This document shows positions 21,004 to 31,387 of a DNA stretch of 64,000 nucleotides, piece by piece. A program made the position numbers and the translations under genes. The notes under the pieces are model-generated. The model searched no databases, was not told the origin of the DNA, and worked only from the letters and a program-made list of their open reading frames with translations. The stretch's first letter is position 1. The number at the start of each line of letters is the position of its first letter. Origin of the DNA: Psococerastis gibbosa (taxonomy: Eukaryota > Arthropoda > Insecta > Psocodea > Psocidae); NCBI GenBank assembly GCA_963971405.1, contig OZ020486.1, forward strand, positions 39,827,419-39,891,418, given 5' to 3'.

Positions 21004-24000
21004 ATGAACAAGGTATGAGTTTGAGCCGCCAAGTTCTGCTGCGTGAGTGGGTGGTGCAGTGTCTATAGTGATTCTTTCAGTGTGTTTGTGCCAAAATTTG
21101 GATACCCTACCTGTCTTAGTGATATCAGCAGTTTTCAAAAATATTTTCAACTATAGCGACTTCGGTGGCAAGGTGGTAGCGTGCTTGTACTTGTGCGAGT
21201 CTCTACACACCTTGTGGTCGGAGACGTGTCTTGACACAAGTGCCTATTTGGTTACTTAGTGCGGCGATTGAAGAGGTTAATCGGATACATTCATTAAATT
21301 GTTTGTACGCGATGTAACCTTTTATTAAAAAAGAAAAACAAAAGCTAGGATATATATGTATCCAGTGGTGCCAACTTTGGGTGGTGCTTAGGTCTTCATG
21401 TACCCCCGTTTTTTTTCAAGGGGAAGGTGCCGAGCACCCCAAAATATCGTACAGGCTAAATTCAATCAAATTCACAGCCTAATAACAATGTTTGGGCCTC
21501 CAAAATTTCCCCCAGCAGTAATAGCCTACAAAAATAAATTATGATGATAAACTTTTGATAAATATTTTTAGCCTACAACATCTAGGCTTCTTCCACATTT
21601 CGTATGTTTGGCATTTATCAGTACTATATAGCCTAAAAATAATAACCAAATATTAACATCATGCCCCATTGGATATTTCAAAAATGGAAAATTTTACACA
21701 AACTTATTGCATTTTGTCGGTGAAATATGAGCAGGTATAGCCGATACAAAAAAAATCGTCCCTTTTTTTAATTTTAAAATGGAAAGACTTCGGATATTTC
21801 AACCCATCAGTCTTAAATATTTAACCGCATTATATTCCTTCTCATTTTTCGTTTCGATCCAAAATAATAGAAAATTCCTCATAAGCTTCTTTTTTCGCTA
21901 GGAAACCCCTTGGCGTCTATTAGAGATCGTAACATTTAATTCGGTCAGTTCTATCGACCTCCTATCGACTTACTGGTACTATATATTTTATATTCAATTT
22001 CTTGAGGTAGTTCTGTAGAATATTTGGTAGGCTATACTGCTCGTAGACATCATATTCGCAGCCAAATGGTTACTATGGATAATCAAAGCACAACCTATAC
22101 GATATGTACAGGTATATACAATAGTTACTGAATATTATGTACCATACTATAAGAATGATCCGTTTTTTGTGAATGTTGTGGTCGTAAATCCCATAATATT
22201 CGAGAGATTTTAATTTTATTGAGTAATTATTTTTATAGCATAGCGTAGTCTACTCACCCTACCGTACATGCACTAATTTTTAAGGTAAATATTTTGGTTG
22301 TGTATCGTACAAGTTAATGAGAAAAACGTATTCTTCTTCTACCTCGGCATTACAGCTTTCGCTTCTCGCACCAATTCTTTCTAAACGTCCCGGACTTCCT
22401 CTGATGATCTTTCGTATGTCACTCTCCATCACCTCGTCTCATCTTCGGTTCCATGATCTGCCGGTTTGCCGAATGGCATAGGCCTAATCTAGTTCCATTC
22501 CTTGTAGGTATTGAAGAAGGGTAAAATATATGGAAAATAATGACAATTCTCTTTCTTTCTATAATATCAGGTAAGCCCTACCTATTAGATGTTGGTTCTA
22601 TTTTTAATTATCGACCTTAATTTATGAAATTGCAGACGATCACCGTGACCCTTATTGTGTGCGCCACCGGAGTTCTGTGCAGGCCACAGCAGCAACAGAA
22701 CAAGGAGCAAGTCCAAATTATTTCTCTGGAAAATGACCCCAGTGTAGACGGCACATTTCATTACAGGTAATATAAACGACAGCAAAACCATCCAGCAGGA
22801 TTCATTACCGAGACATTTCTAAGGGTCTTGGGGAGACTCGTATCTATACGTCTTGGTTAAGTCACGCTTTCTCCCGTTACATTGCGATAGCGGTAAGCTT
22901 GTCTCAGCTTGTCCTTTATTGCTTGCAGCCGGTGTAGGTTGACATCAAAGACTCATATCAGTTTGCCAATGGCCCATACGGAAGCAATATAAAATAAAAC
23001 AATATAAACAATAAATTAAAAACAATATAAAATCTGTGCGAAATCCATGGGGTCGTTGGCATTGGACTAGTGCCCAATGAGCCTAGGTTCAAATATAGTC
23101 CTTAGGAAGAAAAAGAAGAGTGGTGGAAAATGTGAACCGAAGTTGTCTAGTTAATAGATAGAGTTTCTCGCGAGACCTGGCTACACCCGACTATATAGTA
23201 AGGCATATAGGTAAGTATGTATACGTTACCTTTACGTCAGGCATGGATAAAACGGGGTTCCCGGACATGTTGCTCACCACTACATCACATATAGATCAGC
23301 GATTTGTGTTCAGCATCCGGTTGGTGCAATAAAAAAATGCGAAACGCCGAACTGCCTCCCGGGGGCGGGTGTCTTGCCTTGAATTAATATATAGACTTCT
23401 CTATATATAAGGGAGTGTTCAAAATACAGTAAATACCGGCCTGTAGCTAACTGGTAGCAGACTCCATGTTTTGGGGTTTTAAGAATTTACCAGTTACCCT
23501 AACTGACAGTTCAGACTTTATTCATATGTGAATGATTTTTTTTCTATCAGTTATGAGTCCGCTGACGGCACGAAGGTGCAACAAGACGGAAAACTGAAGG
23601 ATGCCGTTGATGAGGAAGGAAAGCCGACCAAAGCCGAAGAAATCAATGGTGGATTTTCATACAATGGAGAAGATGGCCAGCCCATCAGTATCACTTATGT
23701 AGCTGATGAAAATGGGTAAGTCTAGATTTTTATTTAGGAGAGGTGGGACATTCGAGCGCGCCAAAAATACTTTTTGAATCCTGGGGCCACTTTGTACCGT
23801 GCGTTTTTTCAATGGCTGGTCATATGAAACTTCGCATCAGGATTCAATATCGTTTTGGCGCGCTCGAAGCTCACATTTCTCCTGCACAGAACTCTAAATA
23901 AATATGTCATCCTTTTTTCCCCTCTCAGTAATTTTACGAACCATGGTGGGAGTTAAGTATTGACTTCATATTCATATTTTAGGCGTTGCCAATGTTTATT

Positions 24001-24340
24001 TCTTTGGTAGCATTGCAACGCTTTTCCATTGCAGGACATGATGAGTAGTGGTACAGACTCCGGCTTTCACCCGAAAGGTTAATGGTTCGAGTCCCAAACT
24101 TGCTACATTTTCTGGCTACGCTTCGGAGCGCATGTAATGCAGGCTGTCTCGGGCCGGAGTGTAAGAGAGGGCCTAACTCCACTAGGTTGGCTTAGTAATA
24201 GAACAAAAGTGATTATCTATTTATTTCTTTATTGCAGATACCGTCCAATTGGTGCCCACCTTCCCACCTCTCCTCCCATTCCTGACGCTATCCAGAGGTC
24301 CCTGGACTTTATTGCTTCAAGGTCAAACACTCAACAGTAG
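21004..24340 (+). CDS. RR-1 cuticle protein (chitin-binding type 4), four exons
   Basis: Secreted structural protein that binds chitin in the exoskeleton. Coding exons are 21004-21012, 22636-22766, 23551-23715 and 24238-24340; together 136 codons including the stop, and all junctions are GT-AG and keep frame. Exon 1 encodes only MNK before the first intron, the usual layout of this family. A signal peptide follows ([15 protein letters not shown]), then a short Gln-rich linker. The Rebers-Riddiford domain runs from about residue 42 to 115: [45 protein letters not shown]. It ends with TSPPIPDAI and a short Ser/Gln tail. The soft RR-1 form fits flexible cuticle. Each intron carries one SINE; the last one duplicated the acceptor of exon 4. 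Spacing and TATA box support an intact gene. Confidence 0.95.
21156..21335 (+). repeat. SINE-like repeat, family D, copy 3 (cuticle intron 1)
   Basis: Complete-looking copy: gcgacttcggtggcaaggtgg, gtgcttgtacttgtgcgag, ggtcggagacgtgtc, gaagaggttaatcggatac, then a run ending in ttttattaaaaaag. The first part resembles a tRNA D arm/A box (TGGCAAGGTGGTAG). It lies in sense orientation in intron 1 of the cuticle gene. Confidence 0.8.
22834..23105 (+). repeat. SINE-like repeat, family E, copy 2 (cuticle intron 2)
   Basis: Longest copy of the family: gactcgtatctatacgtctt, gcttgtctcagcttgtcc, gcagccggtgtaggttgaca, agtttgccaatggccc, gaaatccatggggtcgttgg, gagcctaggttc. A small internal duplication of aacaatataaa is present. 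Confidence 0.8.
24028..24237 (+). repeat. tRNA-Glu-derived SINE, family C, copy 1, whose target duplication is a splice acceptor
   Basis: The SINE body is 24035-24230. Its head has an A box (GAGTAGTGGTACAG), an anticodon arm GGCTTTCACCC identical in pattern to tRNA-Glu(UUC), and a B box GGTTCGAGTCC. The body is shared with copies at 26046, 40290, 57141 and 59000, and the tail is taatagaacaaaag plus A/T-rich repeats. ATTGCAG occurs directly on both sides (24028-24034 and 24231-24237). The right copy is the acceptor of the last cuticle exon. Confidence 0.88.
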
Positions 24341-24745
24341 AAACTGCTGATGAATTTCAAGAATTTGCCAAATTGCCATTGTCCCATCCTCCATAGATCA
24401 TTATTAGGCTATTTACATATAGCAACGCCATAACTTAATTAAGAGTCAAAACAGCAGATTAGACATTTTTTAGGCTATGTAACTTGTATTTACAATACAA
24501 TAGACTGAATTTTCAAATTCATTATGTTACAACAAAATAGAGCATTCAAATAGTTACCATTGAAACAGCCGCTGCATATACCTTATTTTTTATAACTACT
24601 GTATGTTAAATTTTTACAGTAATAGCATAGTATCTACCTAATACGGTTTTCCATAACTTAAATTTTTTTATACGTTAATAATTTTTATATATGTGACTGG
24701 TTTGTAGGCAGGAACCTGCACCAAGTGTAACTACTGTGCGAGTAA

Positions 24746-24751
24746 AATAAA
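24746..24751 (+). terminator. Poly(A) signal AATAAA of the cuticle gene
   Basis: AATAAA 405 bp after the stop codon, followed by T/G-rich DNA (aatttgttgtactg), a plausible downstream element. Confidence 0.55.
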
Positions 24752-24912
24752 AATTTGTTGTACTGAGTAATCTGAATCGGTTTTCCTTATTTCTTGCCAG
24801 GCTTAAATACTATTATTTTTAAGGGTTAGTAATAAAAATGGCTAAGGATAGTCCAGGTAGTCATTTTATGAGGTATATTATATTATTTAATTGTAACATT
24901 ATATATTATTAT

Positions 24913-25130
24913 GACTCGTATCTGTACATGGTTATGTCATGCTACCATCTGTTACACTGCGCCAATGGTAAGCTTGTCACAGCTTGTCCATTATCGCTTG
25001 TAGCCGGAGAAGGTTGACATCGAGGACGTATACCAGTTTACACATGCCCCTAAACAATATAAATAATGTCCGAAATCCATGGAGTCGTTGGCATTGGAAA
25101 ATGGGCCACAATCATAAAATATCCTACCGG
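24913..25130 (+). repeat. SINE-like repeat, family E, copy 3
   Basis: Shares gactcgtatctgtacatgg, tcacagcttgtccattatcg, gttgacatcgaggacgt, cgaaatccatgg and gtcgttggcattgga with the other copies. Confidence 0.8.
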
Positions 25131-25394
25131 ACATTAATATTTTATCATTATACTATATTATTATATAATTGTATTCTAATCTAATCTTAACTGGAGTATG
25201 AATAGGAAGGTTGCGAAGTTGCCATAAAAGGAAACATTTTTCACTCAACCCTAATGGGTACTATACTTGTACCTTGACCTTTGAGGGGGAAACGCGGCTG
25301 CTGACAATGTCCCAGACCACAAAATAAACAATAGAGCAATGGTTAAAAGAAGGATGTAAGGAAGAAGGTGCCATGGCGCTATTTTTAATTTGAA

Positions 25395-25572
25395 GCGACT
25401 TCTGTGGCAAGGTGGTAACGGGCTTGTACTTGTGCGAGTATCTACACACCTTGCGGTCGGAGACGTGTCGTAACTCGACACAAGTGCCTATCAGGTGACA
25501 GGCGGCTGAAGAGGTTAATATTGGATCCATTCATTAAATTGTTTGTACTCGATTTAACCTTTAAAAAAAATA
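25395..25572 (+). repeat. SINE-like repeat, family D, copy 4
   Basis: gcgacttctgtggcaaggtgg, gggcttgtacttgtgcgag, gcggtcggagacgtgtcg, attcattaaattgtttgta, then an A-rich tail. Confidence 0.8.
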
Positions 25573-26045
25573 TGCCCCAATAATAGCCTAATGTAGTGTA
25601 ATTGTTATATCATTTTATCCCTGTAATGAAATAATACTGGAAATTGAAAATAGGGCAAGTTTTCATGGGGTAATTCGGGCTGCTCGTTACAAAGGGCTTC
25701 TTTCAAGCTCAGTGTCGAGCAGGTATTAGGTGTTACCTAATGTTTCAATGAAATTTACGAGAACTTTGTAAAAACGTGCAACGCAAAAATATTATTCTAT
25801 CATTAAGCCAAACAACAAAGGGTACTCTTTGAATAATTGCCTTGTTGAAGGACTTTCAATGGCACTCCCATAACAGGCGAATGAAGGTTAAATACACACA
25901 TTCTAATGGGTTACATCGTATTATGTAGATGCTCGTTGACAAACGTATGGTTCTATTAGTTCTTAGCTCATAAATCACGGAGATTTGTCAAACAGATCCA
26001 GTACGGTAACACCTGGAAAAATTTCAATCATTGTTATTAAGTCAA

Positions 26046-26204
26046 GACATGTAGCGTAGTGGTACGGACTCTAACTTTCACCCGAAAGGTTGAGTCCCAC
26101 ACTGGCTACATTTTCTGGCCATGCTTTGGAGGGTATGTAAAGCAGGCGGTCCCGGGCCTTCCTAGTTGAGTGTAAGAGAGGACTTTATAGCTCCACTAGG
26201 TTGG
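26046..26204 (+). repeat. tRNA-Glu SINE, family C, copy 2, left part (split by a LINE)
   Basis: Head gacatgtagcgtagtggtac, Glu-type arm AACTTTCACCC, B-box remnant ggttgagtccc and the body down to ccactaggttgg. At that point it is cut by the LINE; the rest of the same SINE (cttagtaatagaa and tail) resumes at 29457 and runs to about 29513. Confidence 0.85.
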
Positions 26205-29200
26205 TTTTTTTTTTTTTTTTTTTTTTTTACCTTCGTGGGGCCTACTCGTTTGAGTTCCTATAAGCGTCGACCTAGAAGGTCTTTTGCTTCCACGTTTGCC
26301 GTCTACGCCCATCTTATAACACCAGTCTTTTTGATAAATTCTAGTGTTTTTGTGATGGGATTAGATCGGATGGTTTCCTCTTCAGACCTAGGGTGGCCAA
26401 GAGTTTGGTATCGAGTTTTTCCCAGCGCTTCACATTCAAAGAGAATGTGTTCAGCTGTTTCTTCTTCAACTTCACACAGTCTGCATCTACTGTCGTTTTT
26501 CACGCCAACCCTATGCATGTGTTTGTTGAAGTGGCCGTGGCCCGTAAGCGTGCCAACCACCCTTCTAGCGTGCTCTCTACTTAAAGAGAGAAGCTGATCG
26601 GTGAGCTTTTTACTAGGACCCGGAATAACCTTCTTAGCAAATCTGCTTTCCGGGACTTTCTTCCATTCCTCTGCAGTTTTTCTCTGCACCCATTTTTGTA
26701 CAGAAGTACGGGCCTGGCAATAAGCCATCCCATACTTAGGTTCTGCACCAATGAATGGCGTTTCTGCACCTTTTCGAGCCAGCTCGTCGGCTCTTTCATT
26801 CCCATCAAAGTTCGAGTGAGCCGGGACCCAAATCAGCGAGACTGAGTTTTCCCGACACACCTTTATTAGGAGGTTGATGCAGTGCCACACCATTTTTGAT
26901 GTGATCTTTATAGCCTCCACAGCCTTAATCGCTGCCTGCGAGTCTGTATAGATAATAATGGTTTTGCCCTTGCTTTCCATTTCCATACACTCCTCTAGGC
27001 ATTTTATAATGGCCCCTACCTCAGCCTGAAAGACTGTAGCATATTTGCCGAGGCTTAGGACTATGGATTTGTCTACAGTTTCCCCATAGACTCCTCCTCC
27101 AGCCCCATTTTCCATTTTCGACCCATCTGTATACCAGACTAGGTCATTGTCCCCTGTTTGATGTTCTTCAGCATTCCATTCTTTTCTAGCTGGAATTCTA
27201 GTGTTAAATGGTTTGCTGAATGAGAGCAGGGGTGTCATTCGGTCTGACGGCATTAAAAGCGTGTCTTCCGATATGCTTTTAGTAATATTGGAGTGGCCTG
27301 ACCTTTTGCTTCTCCAGCAGCCTTCCAGCTCCAATCTATAGGCGCCCATCCTGGCCTGTGCTTCAATGAAGACTCCCAGGGTTGGCAGGTTCAATAAAGT
27401 ATTCAGGACATCCCCTGGTGAAGTTGACATTGCTCCTGTGATACAGAGGCAGGCCAGCCTCTGGAGCCCATTCAACTTGGTTGTCACTGTGACCTGTGTA
27501 GTCTTGGTCCACCAAACTACACTTCCATAGGTAATCACCGGCCTAATGACCATTGTGTAAATCCACATTGCCATTTTGGGCCTGATTCCCCACGTTGTGC
27601 CTATTGCCCGTCTGCAAACATAAATTAATTGTTTAGCTCGGTTAATAGTTTTTGTAATATGGGGATTCCAGGTAAGTCCTTTGTCTAGGTTAACCCCTAG
27701 ATACTTAACCTCCGTCCCCAGTTTTACAACTTGATTGAAAAGCTTAGGCAGCTTTCCCCCATCAAGATTCTTCTTTCGAGTAAATGGTACCATCGAGATT
27801 TTGGATGGGTTGATGCTCAGATTTTCAGCCTTGCACCATTTTTCTACTTCAGAAAAAGCCATTTGCATTAGCTCGGTTATGACCGTCATGGACTTACCCC
27901 TAATCACAATGGCCAAATCATCCGCATATCCTTGTGCGTACACTCCCACCTCATTGAGTCTGGTGATGATTTTGTCCACCACAAGGTTCCACAACAGGGG
28001 CGAGATAACCCCCCCCCCCTGTGCCGTACCCCTGGTGGCCCTTACCATCACCTTCTCATCAGATAGGGATGCTAGAATCTTCCTATTGCTAAGCATGGAT
28101 CTGATCCATCTACACACAGTTGCATTTACGCCAACTCTCTCCAACGCCCTTACCATGGAGTCATGTCCCGCGTTGGAGAAAGCCGCCTCAATGTCCAAAA
28201 ACGCTGCCAGTGCAATCTCCCCATTGTCCAGGCTTTCCTCCAGTCTGCTCACCAGTTGATGCAATGCAGTCTCAGAGGATCTGCCAGGGCGGTACGCATA
28301 CTGAGAACTATGCAAACCAGCGTTAGTGCGTATTTTTTCCCGGATATGTTTATCCAGGATTTTCTCTAGAGCTTTTAATAGAAAAGAACTGAGACATATC
28401 GGCCTGTATGACCTGGCCTGGGCGTAGTTCGCCTTTCCAGGTTTAGGTATAAATACTACCTTAGCCATTGCCCACGACTTAGGAACATGTCCAAGCGCTA
28501 CACTGGCCTGATAGATGGTTGTCAATGCCGGGGTGAGGATCTCTTTCCCCTCCTGAAGAAGGAGGGGAAAAATCCCATCCGGACCTGGAGCCTTGCATGG
28601 CTCAAAAGTGCTGATGGACCAGCCCACCTGTCCCGGTTTTATCAGCCTTTTGGCACAGTTCCAATCAGCCCTTCGGGCTTTATTGTCTTCTGATGTGCTG
28701 CTGTTGTCGCATTTCACCGAACCGGGGAAGTGACACCCTAAAAGTTTTTCCAGTGTCTCCTCCCCTGTCCGAGTAAACTTGCCATCAGAATTTTCCAGAG
28801 TTCCCACGGGGTTAGTGTGGGTGGATTTCAGTATTTTATGGAGTCTAGCTGTTTCTGCTGTATTTTCAACTTTTTCGCAGAAGCTTCTCCATGTTTTCCG
28901 TTTTGCTTTCCGAATAGCTTTGTTGTACTCTGTGAGTCTGCTATGATAAGCTTCCCACTTACCAACTTTTGCTGAGGTCTTGAATAACTTACGTACCTCA
29001 GTCTTCATTTTTGCTAATTCGTTATTCCACCACTTCGTACTTTTTTTGATGTTTTTTTCGATTACGGGGCAGTTTCTGTTGTACGAGGATAAGATGGTCT
29101 GCTCGATGAGCTCCACCGCCTCGTCCAATTCCACTGTACCCCTCGTTTGACAGTTAATATCTCTCACTGCATTTCTCAGATCTTCCCGGTATCCTGACCA

Positions 29201-29449
29201 GTCGGTTTTCCTGGGATTTCTGAATACTTGCCTTTCAATGTCAGGTTCCTCAAGGGTAAAGGCTATGTGCTGATGGTCTGCCAGTGATGGCTCCAGCAGC
29301 ACTTGCCACCCTGAGATGTACCTAGAAGTGTGTTGTGTACACACAGTGATATCCAACACTTCCCTTCTAGTCTTTGTTATAAATGTAGGCCTATTCCCCT
29401 TATTTAAAATATTGAGATCAGCCTGCAGTATATGGTCAAATAGGGACTC
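26205..29449 (-). mobile_element. 5'-truncated non-LTR retrotransposon inserted in a SINE
   Basis: The 24-T run at 26205-26228 is the poly(A) tail on the minus strand. AGGTTGG is present on both sides (26198-26204 and 29450-29456), a 7-bp target duplication. The 5' end lies inside the endonuclease domain, as expected when reverse transcription stops early. The host SINE continues on both sides. Confidence 0.9.
26303..29449 (-). CDS. LINE ORF2, endonuclease C-terminus - RT - RNase H
   Basis: About 1048 codons without interruption. It opens with the end of an apurinic-type endonuclease, including the SLADHQHI segment with the catalytic D-H pair. The RT follows with KAPGPDGI, LDIEAAFSN, a GTAQGGGVISP segment and the active site YADD at about residue 514. 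The RNase H domain has WYTDGSKMENGAGGG, IIYTDSQAA and WVPAHSNFDGNERAD. It ends with a Cys/His cluster of type CRLC...HILFEC. An RNase H in this place suggests the I/R1/LOA group; the clade is not settled. The frame happens to extend eight codons into the antisense SINE, which are not part of the original protein. Lack of any stop suggests a young copy, but it lacks most of the endonuclease and cannot move by itself. Confidence 0.92.
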   Translation of the reverse strand, partial: ESLFDHILQADLNILNKGNRPTFITKTRREVLDITVCTQHTSRYISGWQVLLEPSLADHQHIAFTLEEPDIERQVFRNPRKTDWSGYREDLRNAVRDINCQTRGTVELDEAVELIEQTILSSYNRNCPVIEKNIKKSTKWWNNELAKMKTEVRKLFKTSAKVGKWEAYHSRLTEYNKAIRKAKRKTWRSFCEKVENTAETARLHKILKSTHTNPVGTLENSDGKFTRTGEETLEKLLGCHFPGSVKCDNSSTSEDNKARRADWNCAKRLIKPGQVGWSISTFEPCKAPGPDGIFPLLLQEGKEILTPALTTIYQASVALGHVPKSWAMAKVVFIPKPGKANYAQARSYRPICLSSFLLKALEKILDKHIREKIRTNAGLHSSQYAYRPGRSSETALHQLVSRLEESLDNGEIALAAFLDIEAAFSNAGHDSMVRALERVGVNATVCRWIRSMLSNRKILASLSDEKVMVRATRGTAQGGGVISPLLWNLVVDKIITRLNEVGVYAQGYADDLAIVIRGKSMTVITELMQMAFSEVEKWCKAENLSINPSKISMVPFTRKKNLDGGKLPKLFNQVVKLGTEVKYLGVNLDKGLTWNPHITKTINRAKQLIYVCRRAIGTTWGIRPKMAMWIYTMVIRPVITYGSVVWWTKTTQVTVTTKLNGLQRLACLCITGAMSTSPGDVLNTLLNLPTLGVFIEAQARMGAYRLELEGCWRSKRSGHSNITKSISEDTLLMPSDRMTPLLSFSKPFNTRIPARKEWNAEEHQTGDNDLVWYTDGSKMENGAGGGVYGETVDKSIVLSLGKYATVFQAEVGAIIKCLEECMEMESKGKTIIIYTDSQAAIKAVEAIKITSKMVWHCINLLIKVCRENSVSLIWVPAHSNFDGNERADELARKGAETPFIGAEPKYGMAYCQARTSVQKWVQRKTAEEWKKVPESRFAKKVIPGPSKKLTDQLLSLSREHARRVVGTLTGHGHFNKHMHRVGVKNDSRCRLCEVEEETAEHILFECEALGKTRYQTLGHPRSEEETIRSNPITKTLEFIKKTGVIRWA

Positions 29450-29513
29450 AGGTTGGCTTAGTAATAGAAACAATTAAAAGTCCTCATTTATTAATTAATT
29501 AATTTATTTATTA
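29450..29513 (+). repeat. tRNA-Glu SINE, family C, copy 2, right part
   Basis: AGGTTGG duplicate followed by cttagtaatagaa and aaagtcctc, the 3' end and A/T-rich tail of the SINE interrupted at 26204. Confidence 0.8.
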
Positions 29514-30857
29514 ATATGTCATTGGTCATTGGTTCTAATAATTTTGAGTTTTCTGCCTTCTTAGTTTGAGGGACGTTTTGGGTTAATTTAGTTCCTAGAA
29601 AACCTCTAATCAAGATTGAAAGGCGACTTCTCAGTTTTTTTTAAAATCTTGATCTTATCTATAACAGAGCCATAAATCTGATACCCCAGGGAGTGAGTAA
29701 TAGGAGGATTCACAAGCCGGCATTTATTAGCATGATAAACAGTGCTAAATATGCTATAATTATTCGTTAAAGAGGCTGAAGCCAAGTTGTTCGGATCTAA
29801 TAAATTCATTCATAATGAATGTGAATTCATGATGAATGAATTCATGATGAATTCATGATGAATGAAAGTGTATTGAAGTATATAAAAACAATTAATACAC
29901 AATAATAGGAAAACCGCACTAAGTTGACTTAATAGGTATAACAATTTTCCCTGCCCTAAAACTAAAATAAAAAGGAAATGAAATTAGACATACGAACCTA
30001 CAACTATTAAACTAAACTTATTAATAACATAACTCACAGTCAAAGTCTAGTCCACTATTTCAAATAAGGATTCCACCTCTTCCCGTCTCATCAGCCACTC
30101 CAGTATGAATTTGGAAAATTTATTTATTGATAGAGACTCAGGACAAATATCTAGGACGTTAATTAATGTTGGTGCTACATATTGGTAAGATTTGGTAAAA
30201 GTTGCTATATGTATGCTCTAGGACTACAGATACAACTACAATACAAGATTCTTCATGAGTCAGCTGGTCTCTGTACCATGTCGCCGCTGATGGAGTAAAA
30301 CATTCGTAATGTCATGCATTAGAACAAGTGCCGCAACATAACATGGCAAGTTCAAACACAATGGCTTGGCGCTATGTAAGTTCCAAATTTGAATGCATCT
30401 TCAAGCAAAAATCCTGTGAACGATAGAAAATGTGTTATGTATGAAATTAGAGTCCCATGACACCCTGAAGGGGGTACTTACAAGGGAGATAAGGAAGATA
30501 TTAGATATCTTGCTACAGTTTACTGTTTAAGATCGAATTCAACTGAGATACTGCATGCACATGGTCTATATTGTCATACAATTAGTAAGACAATAAGACG
30601 TCTCTGTCCCAGTTCGTAATGCTCTTGCATTCTCTTGCTGACTATTGAAACAAGTTTAAGCTGGTTAAGCTTAGGATCACTAAGAAGACTGAGCCCTTTT
30701 GGCACTCACTACGGAAGTATAGGCCTTTTCTATTATTTCGTTACGGATACAAGAGCCCCCACAACCCTGCAGCCCCCCCCCCCCCCAACCCCAGTCTTCT
30801 TACCATTCTATTGCATATGATGTGTGAATTTTAACATACTAGGCCTACACCTTGTAG
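29514..30857. other. Intergenic DNA, no gene seen
   Basis: AT-rich. The notable feature is a small palindromic cluster of attcatgatgaatg units at 29810-29870. A C-run lies at 30773-30786. No exon or known repeat was recognised. Confidence 0.4.
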
Positions 30858-31153
30858 CAGGGGCGTAAAGTTAGGGGGGGGGGCACGGCCCAACTTGCCC
30901 CCCCCCCCAGCCTCGAGCATTGTAAGACGTGGTTCATACTTCATGGTCCCCTTTTCAGCAATATGAATATAGGCATTCCTTTTTGAGCTTTGTAAAATCT
31001 ACAGCTATACTTTACAACTACTGTTTTAAAATGCGTAATACCCTACTATTTTGCTCTTATATTTTCAATTTTTCCTTATCCTGCCTGATGACGTCATAAG
31101 GTCTACTTAGGTTTGCCCCCGCCATCATTCCAAAACTTTACGCCTCTGCCCTG
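30858..31153. mobile_element. MITE with CAGGGGCGTAAAGTT ends
   Basis: Left end caggggcgtaaagtt and right end aactttacgcctctgccctg are inverted repeats; TAG flanks both sides. G and C runs lie just inside the left end. 296 bp, non-coding. It lies about 235 bp beyond the 3' end of the SDCCAG8 coding region. Confidence 0.75.
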
Positions 31154-31387
31154 TAGCAAAACGTTCTGATGTGTTTTGGGATATGACTACGCAGCTCGCT
31201 GTACAGTACTTGGCAAGCTTACCGAAAATTGACTCTGGGTAAGCAGGAAATAAAAGCTAAAAGAAAACAGTGTTGTGGGTTTGTGCAAGAATAATGAGTC
31301 TATATAATAATATTCAAAGGAACCAGAAAATAATGAACAACTTTACATTTTTCCAAAAGAATTTTTGTGGCCCAAGTTGGCTACAGA

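Noticed and set aside
22330..22490. LINE C-terminal relic in cuticle intron 1, minus strand
   Set aside because: The reversed text vaguely resembles RTE tails, but frames break often and no motif is firm enough.
26166..26597. 143-codon frame on the plus strand opposite the LINE
   Set aside because: It includes the LINE poly(A) tail as poly-Phe and is antisense to the clearly coding LINE frame.
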